Source: Anodontia alba (taxonomy: Eukaryota; Mollusca; Bivalvia; Lucinida; Lucinidae). From it: DNA of 64,000 nt. Below, in pieces: positions 36,579 to 49,700 of the stretch; within the stretch, counting starts at the first letter, position 1; every line of letters begins with the position of its first letter. The position numbers and the translations under genes are program-made. Under the pieces are notes generated by a model that was given only the letters and a program-made list of their open reading frames with translations, had not been told where the DNA came from and did no database searches. The stretch lies in the NCBI GenBank assembly GCA_964016985.1, contig OZ024828.1, positions 84,584,308-84,648,307 of the forward strand, given 5' to 3'.

Positions 36579-36826
36579 TGGGTCCAGTTATTCAAAACTA
36601 ATGATGTCGTTAATTAACCTATCGTTAAAACTTTGATCATTAGATATGGCATATATGCTAATATTTTTACTGAAAACATGTGAGTAGCTTTTACATTTGC
36701 AAAAGCTACTCACATTTTTTTTTCAGCAAACATACCTGTGAATTAGATGTTGTACTTACTAGAGCAGTTAACATTTTGACCACTAATCAGCTCGTAAAGC
36801 TAACGATGCTTTGAACAACTGGGCCT
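36579..36826. mobile_element. Foldback MITE family D, copy 2
   Basis: gggtccagttattcaaaact to ctttgaacaactgggcc, with the same central gtgagtagcttttacatttg hairpin. Confidence 0.85.
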
Positions 36827-37194
36827 GGTTTTGAAAATGGGTTATCAAACAATCAAAGGGAAAGGGAAATACGCACACAAACGTATTCCTCCCCGCTTAC
36901 TCTTTATTTTTCTTGACTGAAAAATTAGAAATAAAAAGACTACTGTTGTTGAAAATGCTTTTTTATATATAATCATGAACAGAATTGAAGATTTGTCTAT
37001 TTAAACTAAAAGACAGCTGCGAGTTGCCATATAAAAGTACATTAAGTGTCGGTTGGCACAGTGAAGACAAATCGTTTATTTGTAAACCTAGCACATTCAA
37101 ATAAACAAATAATGACTGGCTAAAATATTCTTCGAATACAGATGCTGAATTAGGTAGCTGCAGTGTGTTCTTAACCTATTTAAGTCTGGTAATT

Positions 37195-37258
37195 TGCAAA
37201 CAGTGCAGCCCAAGATTAGACGCCGCAGAACGCGGTGTCTGATCAGGGTCTGCACTGT
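37195..37258. repeat. Short palindrome, 'gatcagacgccgc' type
   Basis: caaacagtgcagcccaagat on the left, ctgatcagggtctgcactgt on the right, with a gccgcagaacgcggtg centre. Confidence 0.7.
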
Positions 37259-37311
37259 AATATGATATACAGGATTTTTATAAAACATAGTAATAATAAA
37301 AACTACTATCC

Positions 37312-37847
37312 TTTCGACATCTCTTGGAAAGACGTTTTTTGCTTGGCGTTTTATTTTAAATGAAAATATTTTGTTCTTATCAGAAACCATTTGTCTTTTC
37401 TGTTTCTGTGTTTTGTTCTCAAATAGTTACACTAAAATTAAATTTACGGCCAAAAGTTGATCTGACCTATGCAATTTCTATAGTAAAGTGATTTTTTAGA
37501 TTTTTGTCAAAGAAAATATTTTTTGTTTTAATTTGCTGAATTTGAATTATTGATGTTTCACAACAATATTGTGAAAATTTCAGAAAAGTTGAACAAGTAA
37601 AACCTGTTGAAAATCTCCAAGTAACCTACCCTACAGATTTCTGCATGATTTGGCTTCATTTTTACTTTGAGAGAAGGTGAAAATATTTGATTTTTTTTTA
37701 AAAAAACAATGACTAGAATAAAACTTTTTGTACATAGGTAGGTACAACAAATGGTTTTGCATTAAATCATGACAAACGTTTGCAAATTTACTTTTGCTGT
37801 GTAAAGCGTCAAGCAAAAAACGACTTTCTGAAAGATGTCGAAAGCTC
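37312..37847. mobile_element. Element with ctttcgacatct inverted ends
   Basis: Left ctttcgacatctcttggaaa and gacgttttttgcttgg; right gcaaaaaacgactttctgaa and agatgtcgaaag. Internal parts also match 16660-17010 and 59396-59545, indicating a dispersed family of about 0.5 kb. Confidence 0.75.
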
Positions 37848-37984
37848 AGTAGCCAGATACCCTACTATTGGAAATAGACCAGTCAAAATAGTTGTGGTAG
37901 AATCCACTCGACGTAAACAGGGCTTTCTCGAATGATAAATTTAACCTGCACGTTTCCCTTCGTAATAAAATATAGAGGTTCGAG

Positions 37985-38110
37985 TCAAATTAGTGTTAAG
38001 CTTATGTTTAAATGACAGTAGTACAGATTATTCGATTTTTGAGCTTCTTTTTGGAGTTCATTCCAGACCCATATAATAGACGGTAGAAAGGACTTATAAT
38101 ACAACTGTGT
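37985..38110 (-). mobile_element. LINE C-terminal remnant
   Basis: The minus strand reads QLYYKSFLPSIIWVWNELQK, the typical 'Y.NSFLPS.IR.WN.LP.E' end of CR1/Jockey-like RT proteins, as also seen at 53320-53420. Only this short tail is recognisable. Confidence 0.6.
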
Positions 38111-38540
38111 GTTTAAGTGTATGGTTTGGATAATGCGAATGCTATATGCAGTATTATTCCTAGGCTCAAATTCATGCGCATGCGCAGAAGAAATACTGCG
38201 GGCATTGACGGATAGAAAATGACTCTTATGCTCAATTTACTAATAGATTATCCGAACAATAAATAAGAAAAACTCTGCGGGGAATTTGCGTGTATCTGTT
38301 TACGTGCCAGTAAACTAATGCCAACCGCTTTGACATTGAAGGACTTTTCAGAATAGTACAAAAAAGCCGCAACACAGATTTTTTATCCCAGCTACAGCGC
38401 AGCTGAAAAAAAATACTCTTCAAGCATTATAATTTATGCTCAGCGTCAGAAAAGGGTCCTTATTTTCGTGCATTCTGACCATGGCATTTCCGGTCCGTCG
38501 ATATAAATAACATTAGTACTACAATATGCACTGGTTCTGC

Positions 38541-38643
38541 AAGTGGACAACGAAAGCCCAGATCAGTCACGTTTACAGCGGCAACGAAGGTCCTGATCAG
38601 CCTGCGCATTTGCGCAGGCTGATCTGGGCCATCGTTGTCCGCA
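38541..38643. repeat. Palindrome, 'ggccctgatcagcctgcgca' type with insertion
   Basis: acgaaggtcctgatcagcct and gcgcaggctgatctgggcca are complementary. A partial extra copy (gacaacgaaagcccagatca) precedes them. Confidence 0.7.
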
Positions 38644-38961
38644 TATGCTATAATGACTGTTTTCCCATATTGCGCATCCAATAGTTACTCAACATCTCAA
38701 TCAGCGGGAAATAAATGCAATATAATTTTACATAAAATTTGCTTCAATGAGTAAAAATAAGTCGAGCAGACAAGGTTATTTGCCTAAGTTATCAGTCAGC
38801 TGGGAATTCCATACTAGGGCGTTCTAGTAGGTTTATAGTACCGTGATTGGCCTAAATAGTCAGACCAAACAGGACATTTCTTCTACAAGCAGTTTGAGCT
38901 GGGCCTACACTGTTTACTCAGGCATGCCTGTCCGTATATTTAGTGTTAATGCATTAAGGAA

Positions 38962-39245
38962 AGCGTAGTGGGCTGAATGGCCAAGTGGTTAGTGCACTTG
39001 ACTTTCAAGCGGGATATCGTGGGTTCGAATCCCGCTCGGGTCGAAACAATATTCAGAACATTAATACGCTCATACTCGACGTGCCCTGTGTTGAGTATAA
39101 AGTGGACAGGAATGCTCTTGGTGACAGACAGGGTCACCAAGTATGCATCGGTGATCCATTAAAAGCAAGGCCGTACAGATGCATTTACATAACACAATCG
39201 CCGATGCCTCCATGTGCCTCGGGTGCCTGGAAGCGTTACAAATCC
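38962..39245 (+). mobile_element. tRNA-derived SINE with intact A and B boxes
   Basis: The head at about 38969-39044 has A box tggccaagtgg and B box gggttcgaatcccgctcggg, with good tRNA spacing. The adjoining unique-looking body to about 39245 includes gacagacagggtcaccaag. It is the best preserved internal pol III promoter in the window. Confidence 0.7.
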
Positions 39246-40094
39246 GTACAACTACATTAAAGGAAAGCGTCTTATTAAAAAGCGGCAATGATCTTACAGT
39301 AAAACGATGTCATCTTTGCCAAACGCTTGTGAAACTTGTTCATAATCTCTTACATTATTTCCAAATATATTGCCCAAATTCATTGTTCTATTGACAAGTT
39401 TGTTAGTAACTTGCACATGAATTTCGTAACTCTTTGAGAATATTAGTAAATGCAAATATTTTCTTCTAGGAAAACTGTTTTGTCCTCTCTCTGAAAAGGG
39501 GTCTACTCTAAAAGAAACGTATTTACTCCCAAGGGGAATATATCTCCTTTCAGAAGGGGCTTGCTGTGCAGAATAGCCGAACAGGAAGTCACAAACGTTT
39601 CCCCCGTTGTAAAAATCATTATCTATCCAGTCCCCTTAAGAGGCCGGAAACCTGTTAAGGGTGGTCCTTTGCATGTATATGTTCTGTGAAAGTAAGGGTC
39701 TAAACCATTCTGGAATTGCCTTGCACAAAGTAGGAATTCTCGCTTTGTTGCGCAATTTGGAACTGTTACGGTTCAAATCTCGAATTGCGCAATAGATTTG
39801 GCTTGGTTATAATAATTGCCTCTGCGCAAAGTGTGAATCTTCGGGACAAATTGAGAATCGAATTATATAGCATTACAATTCTCCCAGAGAGGAGAGAGGA
39901 AAACGAGAATATGATAATGATGTATTATTATTATTCTCGTATATCTGAAATATCAAAGGACAGAAAATGGCACTGTAAATGACATAATTGGCCGGACTTT
40001 TTTTTTCTAGAACTCCGCTTACAATGAACCTTCACTACTCTCTTGGTCAAATCAGCAGACTACAAGTTGGTGATATTTTTATTTTTCCCAGAAA

Positions 40095-40230
40095 ATAGGA
40101 GTTGACATTTCATACAAATTGTCTCCATTGGAGACAGTTTGCATGAAATGCCAAATCCTGTTTCTGGTGAATATTTCAATATGCCGTCTGCTGAAAACTT
40201 TACCCAGAATGCTAAGCGTTAATTGTGACA
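40095..40230. repeat. Foldback copy of the 'gagacaatttgcatgaaatg' repeat
   Basis: gttgacatttcatacaaatt faces gtttgcatgaaatgccaaa; the body has atgccgtctgctgaaaact and gaatgctaagcgttaa. Confidence 0.65.
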
Positions 40231-40559
40231 TATTTCCTTGCGTGGTTGCTAATTGATTAGATCTCAGAATAAAATAAATTGCACATCTTAGCAATATTAT
40301 CAGCAGATAGCCAAGTATAATAATATACATTAGTTTGTTACCAGATAAGAAAAGAGAAACAAATCAAGGGCAAGGTTATAAATGAGTTAAAGTTTATGCG
40401 ACCCAAAGAAAGAGAGAATATAAAAAAAAACGAGGACGAAGTTATATTAAAGAGTTAAATGATGATATGACCACAGGCAGACGAAAAGGGATTAGTTATC
40501 CCCGTACTTTGTTTTTTTTTTCAAGTAAAGCGATGGGAATATTGTAAATGCCTCCATCC

Positions 40560-41200
40560 GTCCGTCCATCTGTCACGCTATCTCCTCCTAAATCAATGGG
40601 CAGAATTCTACCAAACTTGCTACATCACTTCCCCTCATGGTAAGGTTGTGTGAGGTTTTCCGTGAGTCCGTCCGTTCGTCCGTCGTCCGGCGATTTGTCT
40701 GTCGCCCGTCCATCTGTCCTCCTGAACCACTGGGCGGAATTCAACCAAACTTGCTACATCACTTCCCCTTATGGTAAGGGTGTGCGAGAACAATATTATT
40801 TTTCCGTGCATCCGTCCGTCTGTGCATCCGTCGTCCGTCTATTTGTCCTCCTCAACCACTGGGTGGCATTCAACCAAACTTGCTACATCACTCCCCCCCC
40901 CCCCCCCCCCCTGATGGTAAGGGTATGCGAGAGCAACAGTATTTTTCCGTGCATCCGTCGTCCGTCCATCTGTCCGTCTAGATATCTCCCCCTATACCAC
41001 TGAATTCAACCAACTTTGCTGCATCACTTCCCCGCATGGTAAGGGTGTGCGAGAGCAGAATTATTTTCCCATGCGTCCGTCTGTCCGTCACACTATCTCC
41101 TCCTAAACCACTGGGCGGAATTAAACCAAACTTGCTACAATGCGGAGGCCTCATGGTAAAGATGTGCGAGAGCAAGTCCCTCTGTCCGTCTGTCTGTCAG
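40560..41200. repeat. Tandem array, about 110-140 bp unit (5 units)
   Basis: Units share aaccactgggcggaattcaa, ccaaacttgctacatcactt and tggtaagggtgtgcgaga, joined by tccgtccgtc runs. They begin near 40580, 40712, 40843, 40984 and 41095. Confidence 0.85.
40890..40911. repeat. Poly(C) tract
   Basis: About 22 C within the 131-bp array. Others at 3591-3604 and 52275-52293. Confidence 0.9.
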
Positions 41201-41374
41201 TCATGCTTTTAGCAACATAAGCAACGAGAGTGGGGATTTGCGATGGCGCGCCATCAACTGCGCATTCTAGTTTGTGGTTTCATACAGCAATCGGCTAGCT
41301 GATAACGCGCACAAAAGACAACAAGAGCTAACAGAGTATCTGACTATAGCCCCGCTGCAGCGCTATCAGAGCTT

Positions 41375-42115
41375 TCTAGCTTTCATAGTTCCTGAGAAAT
41401 CTGTTAAAAATTTTCAAGAATGGCAAAATTTTAAAATCTACCAAGGGACATAACTCCAAGAATTATTTACACTTGGCCAGCAATTTTGTCGCTACACCTT
41501 CCTTACCTTAGAGACCAAGTGTGGTATAAGTTCATCTAAGTAGGACCACAAACATAAAAAGTGCATTTTAATTTTTTGAAAACCTACCATGGGATATAAC
41601 TCCAAGAGTTATGGACCATTGACCCTTATTCCGGTAAACATGATACAGACAGTCATTGTCCATGTTTATACGAACTTTCAGCTTTCTAGCTTTCTTAGTT
41701 CCTGAGAAATCTGTTACGAAAATTTTCAAGAATGGCAAAATTTGAAAACCTACTAAGGGACATAACTGCAAGAGTTATGAGCTCTTAGCCACTTTTCTGT
41801 TAGTACACCATTTCTTTCCTTAGAAACAAAGTATGGTATAAGTTTCATCGAAGTATGACCACAAACATAAAAGTTATTGAGCAAAATGCATTTTAATTTT
41901 GTGAAAATCTACCAAGGGACACAACTCATAGAGTTATGGACCCTTGACCCTTATTCTGGTAAACACGATACTTCTAGTCATTGTCCATGTTTTTACGAAC
42001 TTTCAGCTTTTTAGCTTTCTTAGGTTCTGAAAATTTTCAAGAATGGCAAAATTTGAAAACGAAAACTTACCAAAGGACATAAATCCAAAATGTTATGGTC
42101 CCTTTGCCCCTATTC
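41375..42115. repeat. Tandem array, about 300-bp unit (2.5 units)
   Basis: Shared blocks are agctttcttagttcctgaga, tttcaagaatggcaaaattt, gggacataactccaagagtt, accacaaacataaaa and ggacccttgacccttattc, in the same order in each unit. Confidence 0.8.
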
Positions 42116-42256
42116 CGGTATACGCAATACATCCAGTTTCACGATAAAATAAGCAAATTTCCCTAAAAATCCCTAAATAGCTAAAGGATTTCCTAGGGAC
42201 TGAAAAACGAGTTCGAATCAGCCACAGTAAACGAGCCAACTGTGTTAGAGTCATTA

Positions 42257-42595
42257 CAGTCGAACCTCGCTATCTCGAACTCGCTTATTTCGAATTACCG
42301 CTTATCTCGAAGTGAAAATCTGGTCCCTGTTTTAACATGAAACTATGACAACAAGTAACAAAATAATGTGGAAAAGAGGAGAAATTGCTCCTCAGGAGCA
42401 ATTTCTCCTCTTTTCCACATTATTTTATATATATATATATTTCTAACTTCAGGAGTCAAATTACATATTCATTTGTTAAATGTGGTTGTTCAATTTATTG
42501 TTTTCCTCACTCTCTCAACTCTGATATGTTGAAGTACGGATATCTCGAAGTGTTTCAGTGAGTCCCTTGGAATTCGAGATAACGGGAGTCGACTG
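42257..42595. mobile_element. MITE family C (TCGAG-rich ends), copy 1
   Basis: Ends cagtcgaacctcgctatctc and the complementary attcgagataacgggagtcg. A central hairpin, gagaaattgctcctcaggag with its complement, lies between them. The repeated tatctcgaa motif occupies the subterminal region. Confidence 0.86.
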
Positions 42596-42688
42596 CATAT
42601 TTATATAGTATAAAGTATACATAAATGGAGTGATCTTACACTACTTGTGACTTAAATAGTCTTGCACTTGTTTTGGTTACTAGCATAT

Positions 42689-43027
42689 ACAGTCAACCCT
42701 CTTTATACCGACACTCAATACAACGACAAAATTCGTTTAAGGGCAATTTGATTGTCAGGAAACCTTCGCTCAGGAGGTGACAGTTAATAAGAAATTATGC
42801 AAGAATATCGCATCAAAACTTCAAGCAACATGTTTTGGATATTTGTTAGAATCGCCTCAGTGAGGCGATTCTAGCAAATATCCAAAACATGTTCTATGAG
42901 GAAATAAGAACAAAACAAGACTTTTCTTACATATCAGTCTGCTCATTAAGTATTCTGTACAACAGCAAATTCAATATAATGGTAATGTTTTTGGGAGCAA
43001 CTGCTACTGTTGTAACGAGGGTTCACT
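42689..43027. mobile_element. Foldback transposon remnant (CAGTCAACCCTC ends)
   Basis: Ends acagtcaaccctctttatac and tgttgtaacgagggttcact (complementary). The central hairpin is ttgttagaatcgcctcagtg and its complement. Distinct from family C, though the termini look related. Confidence 0.75.
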
Positions 43028-43436
43028 AAACGGTGAAATCAGAAAATGTAATACCTGCTGATATTATTCTTTCCTTCTGATATTACTACTCAGTCTTCGT
43101 AGCACCAATTGGTTTTAAAAACATTTCTATAGAGTGTCATACCAGAAATGTAACCTCCTCAAAAGAGGGCCAGCCACACAACCGTTTAGGCAGTTTCATT
43201 TGCATCATCGTATATGTACAGTCAACTTCTTATGGTGGATATTGCCGCCAAAGATAAAGGCATCCTCACTGATCCGGCCTTACCTTGTAAGCATTTGGCT
43301 AACCTCTTACTGTTCTGGGTTACGGAATAGTCCGAGGCTTGCCGACTGATCTCGTAATACTGCCCTTGCCAAAATCTTATTGACTTTCGTATAAAAAAAA
43401 GATTTTACCTGAACCCGAAACATGCTTTGGAATCCT

Positions 43437-43683
43437 GGGCCCAGTTGTTCAAAACTAACGATGTCGTTAGTTAACGTATCGTTAAAACTTTGATCATTAA
43501 ATATGGCATAAGTGCTAATATTTTTGCTGAAAAAATGTGAGTAGCTTTTGCATTTGCAAAAGCTACTCACATTTTTTTTTCAGCAAAAATACATGTGAAT
43601 TTGATATTGTACTTACTAGAACAGTTAATATTTTGACCACTAACGAGCTCGTTAAGCTAACGATGCTTTGAACGACCGGGCCC
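43437..43683. mobile_element. Foldback MITE family D, copy 3
   Basis: gggcccagttgttcaaaact to gctttgaacgaccgggccc, with the central gtgagtagcttttgcatttg hairpin. A long polyT tract follows at 43687-43721. Confidence 0.86.
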
Positions 43684-43724
<41 letters not shown>

Positions 43725-44659
43725 TGGATTAGAGAACATAATTTTGAAACAAGTGAAATATTCATGACTTATGATTCAAAATGAATCAAGACAGCTCTTA
43801 GACAGCTGCCTCTCCAGAACTATTCAGATACCCTTAGTGTTTGGGCATTCCTGTGGACTCTCCTACCACAAGTTTTTAAACAGGTCCAATTCAAGTAGAA
43901 GGGGTGTCTATGTAGGTTTTATAATTAGCATGTATTATACGAGTACCTGTACTTAATGTCAACAGATTTGACCCCAATCAGACGCCGCGTCTGATCTGGG
44001 TCTACACTGTTTGCCAGTGTCCCTTTTATGAGAATCTAGGCATAAATGGGTTAATAAGACAAACAAGGGTCAGACTGCTTTATACCATAAGACAAGAAAT
44101 GTTGTTCTACACTGTCTGCCTGAATGCAGAAGCTGAGTTATTATATTATACTACAAAAATGCCTTACTGATTGATAGTCAGCAGTCAAAGATTCTGGATT
44201 GACTGTACAAATGCATAAGTACCATTAAAACGATGTAAAACCACAGTGTTAAAACATTTTTAAAGCAGATGAAACATGTTTTTGATTCTTACAATTATCA
44301 GTTTCAAACACAATCCGGATTCCTACAATTATCATTTTCAAACACAATCCGGAGTCCTACAATTATCATTTTCAAACACAATCCGGATTCAGGCAAAATA
44401 AATGCATTCCTGCTCAACTGATATTGGTTTACAATTGGGCTAGCAGCAGGTAAGGGTAGAGGGGGAATGTTTATATTTCTTCTGTTTCTTCACTGTCATT
44501 AATTTTCATTTCTCTTCTATCCCTCTTATTCATCCCCTCTACTGTCTCTTCTATCTCTCATCTCCCTTTCTCTAGGAGACGACTCAAAACGACCCACAAG
44601 GACAGACGTGTCGTTAAACCCCAACAATCAATATAATAACATAATAAAATTGTGATACA

Positions 44660-46520
44660 AATTATGGGATTCACCATGGCGGTCCTTAACGCTCACCTGT
44701 GCTGTCACTCAATATCTACAACATTCACCAATTTGTAGGACATAACGTTAGATATCTATGCCCCCTCATCTGCAAGTTTACGGTGCTCTGCAGCAAACAA
44801 GGTTAATTATAGGTGTCTTAAGGGACATAACTCTATGTACCAGATTGTGTAGATTTTCAAACTTTTTCAAAATCAAATTTTCCTCCTCATATGCAGCTAT
44901 ACCCTATTTTAGCAGTTAAGGACCATGTAAAGACAGATGTTAAAAGACGGCCTAGGTAAATATTATTCAACAATCTATGGAATGTAACTCTAACATATCT
45001 TTGTCCAGTTCCAGGACAATTAGATCAAAACTGTATGAGTTATGTCCAAATTTCAACAAAGTAAGTGAACCATAAAATACAGGTCATGGTCAAATATGGC
45101 TGCCTACATTTGGATTGGCATGCATTGATATTAGTGTGACCCAATTTCTTATTGGGTTGTATGAGGAGTTAGCCGGAAATGAAGTCATATCTGAACAATT
45201 TTTAGAGTAATGATTCTATCAGACGTCGGTGTTCTGTAACCTCGCAATAATATGCGCTGTACCACCTCATAGTCTAACAGTCCACCAAGTTCCTTAGTCT
45301 TATTCCCTGAAAAGTGTAGAAAACTTTATCCGGAAACCAAGTGATGTCTGAAAAAAAATCTTTAAAAATAGTAATAATTATTAAAACATGGTGTACTGTA
45401 ACCGTGCACTTTACCACCTCATAGTCTAACTGTCCACTAAGTTTCAACCCGATCCGATGTAACTGTAGGAGGAGTTCGCCTATTATCTCTGAACAATCTT
45501 TACAGGGTATCAAAATTTGTTGTACCGTAACCTCGAAATAATGTGCACTGTACCTACTCATAGTCTAACTGTCCACCAAGCTTTAACCTTATTTGATGGG
45601 AACTGTAGGACGAGTTATACGTAAACAAAGTAATTTCTGAAAGAAATCTTTTAAACATTATCAAAATGTGGTGTACTTTAACCGCAAAACAATATGCGCT
45701 GTATCACCGCATGGTCTAACGGTCCACCAAATTTTAACCCGAGCATATATGTAAGGTTATGGAAAATCTGATCAAAACTGAAGGAGTTATACTAATGCCA
45801 AGGTCAAAAATAGGCGTTTTTAGCGATCAAGGAGACTTCAGTCTAAAATGAATGATCTTATCTGGATTTAATCTATGTCAGCCTTATCTGCAAGTTTCAG
45901 GATTATCCCATCAAAACTAAAACAAGTTATGCTGATAATCAAGTCAAATTTTGGCTTTTTCAACAATCAAGGGGACATAATTTTAAGATAAATTATCTGA
46001 TCTTGGCAGGTTTCGATCTCTTCCGAGATTTTATTCGTCCACCTTATCAGTCAATTTCGAGAAAATTTGATCAAAACTGAACGACCCAGGCGATGACAAA
46101 CTCAAACAGAGGCTTTTTCAGCAATCAAGGGGACGTAAGTCTAAGGCCAATGATCCAATCTGGCTAGGCTTCGAACTCCGAGATTTTATTCATGTCCACC
46201 TTATCTGCAAGTTTCAGGAAGATCTAATCAAGACTGAACGAGTTATGCTGAAGTAAAAGTCAAACAGATGCTTTTTCAGCAATCAAGGGGCATAGCTCTA
46301 AGATTAATGATAATAATGATCAAGGGACATAACTCTAAGATTAATGATCCGATTTGGCAAATTTTCAAACTCATCCGAGATTTTATCCATGTACACCTTG
46401 TTTGCAAGTTTCAGGAAGATCCAATTAAAACTGAATAAGTTAGGCTGATGACAAAGTCGAACAGAGGCTTTTTTCAGTAATCAAGGGGACGCACCTCTTA
46501 GATTAATGATCTAATCTGGC
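44660..46520. repeat. Degenerate tandem arrays, 120-170 bp units
   Basis: Left part (45120-45740): units with gcgctgtaccacctcatagt, ctaacagtccaccaag and aactgtaggaggagtt. Right part (45740-46520): units with aatcaaggggacataactct, tccgagattttattcatgt and gcaagtttcaggaagatc. Frequent point changes indicate age. Confidence 0.75.
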
Positions 46521-47857
46521 CAAGAGAGAGAGAGGTCCTCATTCCTCAGAACTGAAACCATTTATTTTCTAGTATATATTTCTGTACAAAAAGAACAATA
46601 AAGGTCTTTAAAAGATAAACATCGTAACTGAAAGAGAGTTTTGTAATAAGGTGGAGCGTAAGTGATTTACCGACTAAGATTCATAGACTGTGCCCGACTT
46701 AGCATTGGCTTTCTTTGCACGAGTACGTTTTATGGTACTCTTGTTAACTCGATTCTGACAGGCCTGGTTTGAACTCCTGGATTTCAACCCTCTAGTTAAA
46801 ATATTTTTACCAATCCATCAAATTTGCCGTGGGCTGACACGCAGCGAAATACTATAGGCCTCTAGAACTGATTGGGATTCACGTTGAAATCGTTTTTGGC
46901 TAAATCGGCTAAATTCCATCATATAAAAGGTGAATTCGAGAGGTCCATTGTCTTCTACAAAAATGATCCTCATATTAAAAATAATTACATCTAATTTCAT
47001 ATCACTTTCTGGGCTTACCTCATCAAAACTAAAATAAGTAGTTAAGAATATCAGTTTTGTCGCACAGTTCTGGGAATGCTTTAAACTGCGCTTAGCATCC
47101 ACCCACTTTAAAAGTGAAATTGTCAAAATTCACCCTAGTCCTGCTGAACCCGGTCAAATCCTGCCTTTGTAAACAGTGTAGATCCAGATCAATTGGCTTC
47201 TGAAGACGCCAACTGATCTGGATCTGCACTGTTTGCCATTAAGTATGTGAATTTATATCAACAATCTGTATCAAGTAATCTGATTGACTGAAAATTAGAA
47301 GTGGGCGTGGCATCTTAATTTATTCAGCAGGACAAGGGTTAATGTATATTCCACAGCCTTCGATAAAGTGCTGCAATGGTAACCTTTTAGAATAGATTAT
47401 CTACGTACGTGTACCGTTACAACAGTTCGCCAAAGTTCTGCTTCAGGACATGTAATAAAATAATCCTTAAAAACTTATTTTCTACGATTATTATTACAAA
47501 TTAAAGAATATAAATGACACTGTTAACCAATATAATGATAAAAATGTTTGCTCAGAACGAAGCGCCAAAACACGAACTTGTCTTGGGGCGAATGCTGCTA
47601 TCTTGTGTCTCCCTTCCACCACGAAACGTCCCGCCAATATTACCCAGAGGTATAGGTCAAATTGGTCAATTTAAGCAATACCGCTTGGGCACTACATAAG
47701 TGGAAAGAAAAACACACAGACTATTTAATTGTTAGGTGTTTTAGCCTCATACCTTATGGGTACCTCCACTTCGTGTGTCACTGAGGAAGCTTCCCCGCAA
47801 TTGCAAATTCCTAAAATCATCTCTGCCTGTTACCAGGGGCGTGAATGATGATTTCAG

Positions 47858-48190
47858 CTGTTACACAACGCTGCAGATTTTGCATGTTTTACTGGAGTAG
47901 TCATATTCGTACGCCGATACTGTACTCAATATAATTAAAATCTTATTTCATCAAACGTTTGAAGTGTTCTTTGGTTTTGTTATTTATTTGCTATTTATAA
48001 GCATCAGAGTATCAAGCTAATAAATTTGAATGCATAATTTAGCGTTATATGCGTTAGCAGGGAACTACATGTATTTTGGAGGGCGGAATTAGGTAGTTAT
48101 TACGTAGGTTTTACAGAAAAGCGGATTTTCGAAATGCGGAATTTTAAATCTGGTGGCGGCTTTGACAACCGCTCCAAAAACCGACGTTTG
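47858..48190 (+). repeat. Dispersed repeat, partner of 30005-30335
   Basis: acaacgctgcagattttgca, ttaaaatcttatttcatcaa, ataagcatcagagtatcaag and ttgacaaccgctccaaaa, same strand and order. Confidence 0.7.
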
Positions 48191-48384
48191 TGAAACATTA
48201 TGCCTTAGCCACATGGAATAATTAATGAGTCGCCGCATGACAAAACCAGCATTTTGGCATATGCGTCAAAGATTCAGATCAGCCTGGGCACCCGCCCAGC
48301 CTGATTAGTGTCTTTGCAGTGCACTCAATGTGTCGATAATGACCCAAGCTCATGCTAATGGAAATATTTAATTACGCTAGAAAA

Positions 48385-49700
48385 GGAAACGCGCAAATGA
48401 CATTAAATTTAACTCCAATGGACAGATTTCAACCTGAAAAAAGAAAGTTCAAAGGTTTATTTTTTTTTTATTTTATTCAGACTTAACGTCGCTTTCAATA
48501 ATCTTTCAGTTATATCGCGGCGGTGTCTGGATGTGACAGGGAGCTCTGTGCTCACTTTAAGAGTGCTGCTTCACTGACATATCACACCTCAGACACATGA
48601 CGTGACATTCCACCCAGTCACATTATACTGACACCGGATTGACCAGTTCCGCTTTCTCAATGCTGAGCGCAAACGAAAGAGCAGCCATTTTGAAGGTCTG
48701 GTATGACTAGGCCGGGGATCGAACCCACAACCTCCCGGACGCAAACCGGATGCTCTAGTAACTGTGCCTTCAAGGTAATCGTCCTGCTGATTTGAACGGT
48801 TTTTACCATAACTGAGCCAGCGCATGACAAAACCAACAAAATGACTGGGCTCCAAGGGAAAAAATCAGATCAACATGGGTATCCGCCCAGACTGATCAGT
48901 CTTTGCTGTGCACTCAATGGGTTGCTAAGGAGCTAAAGTTTCTACGTTTAGACTCTGAAAACTGATCAGACTGGGCTGCCCAGACTGATCTGTGCGCTGG
49001 ATGCACATATCATTTTGTTGATTTTGTCATGTGAAAAGGATCCGCGCAAGCGCGGGTATGACATTAAGTTTTAATCCATCGGATAGATTTCAACATGAAA
49101 AAAGAAAGTTTTATTTATTTATTTTATTCAATTCAGACTTAATGTCGCTTTCATCAATCTTTCAGTTATATTGCGACGGTGTCTGGATGTGACAGGGAGC
49201 TCAATGCTGACTTTAAGAGTGCTGCCTCACTGACATCTCACACCTCAGATACATGACGTTACATTCCACCCAGTCACATTATACTGACACCGGACCGACC
49301 AGTTACGCTTTCTCAGTACTGAGCGTAAACGAAAGAGCAGCTAATACATTTTAAAAGTCTTTGGTATGACTAGGCTGGGGATCGAACACACAACCGCCGG
49401 ACGCAAGCTGTACGCTCTAGTAAATGAGCCACTGCGCCAGTAGTTTCGAAGGTAAACGGCCTGCTGATTTAAACGGTTTTTACCATAACTGAGCCAGCGC
49501 ATGACAAACCAACAAAATGACTAGGCTCCCTGGGAAGAATCAGATTAACATTGGTATCCGCCCAGTCTAATCAGTCTTCGCTGTGCACTCAATGGGTTGC
49601 TAAGGAGCTAAGGTTTCTACGTTTAGACAGTGAAAACTGATCAGATTGGGCAGATGCCCAGGCTATTCTGAGTCTGCGCTGGGGGCACATGTCATTTTGT
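48385..49700. repeat. Direct duplication of a roughly 660-bp SINE-bearing block
   Basis: 48385-49030 and 49045-49700 align along their length. Shared landmarks include gacttaacgtcgctttcaat / gacttaatgtcgctttcatc, acattccacccagtcacatt, a tRNA-like head (minus strand, B box around 48718 and 49383), and gtgcactcaatgggttgcta. Differences are scattered substitutions, so this is an old segmental tandem duplication. Confidence 0.8.

Noticed and set aside
38969..39044. Possible tRNA gene
   Set aside because: A and B boxes are good, but acceptor stem pairing is poor and a SINE body follows; judged a tRNA-derived SINE. The same applies to 1225, 6346, 19302, 48718 and 52026.
40560..46520. CRISPR-like regular repeats
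   Set aside because: Units are long (110-300 bp), degenerate and have no unique spacers; they are ordinary tandem arrays of an animal genome.
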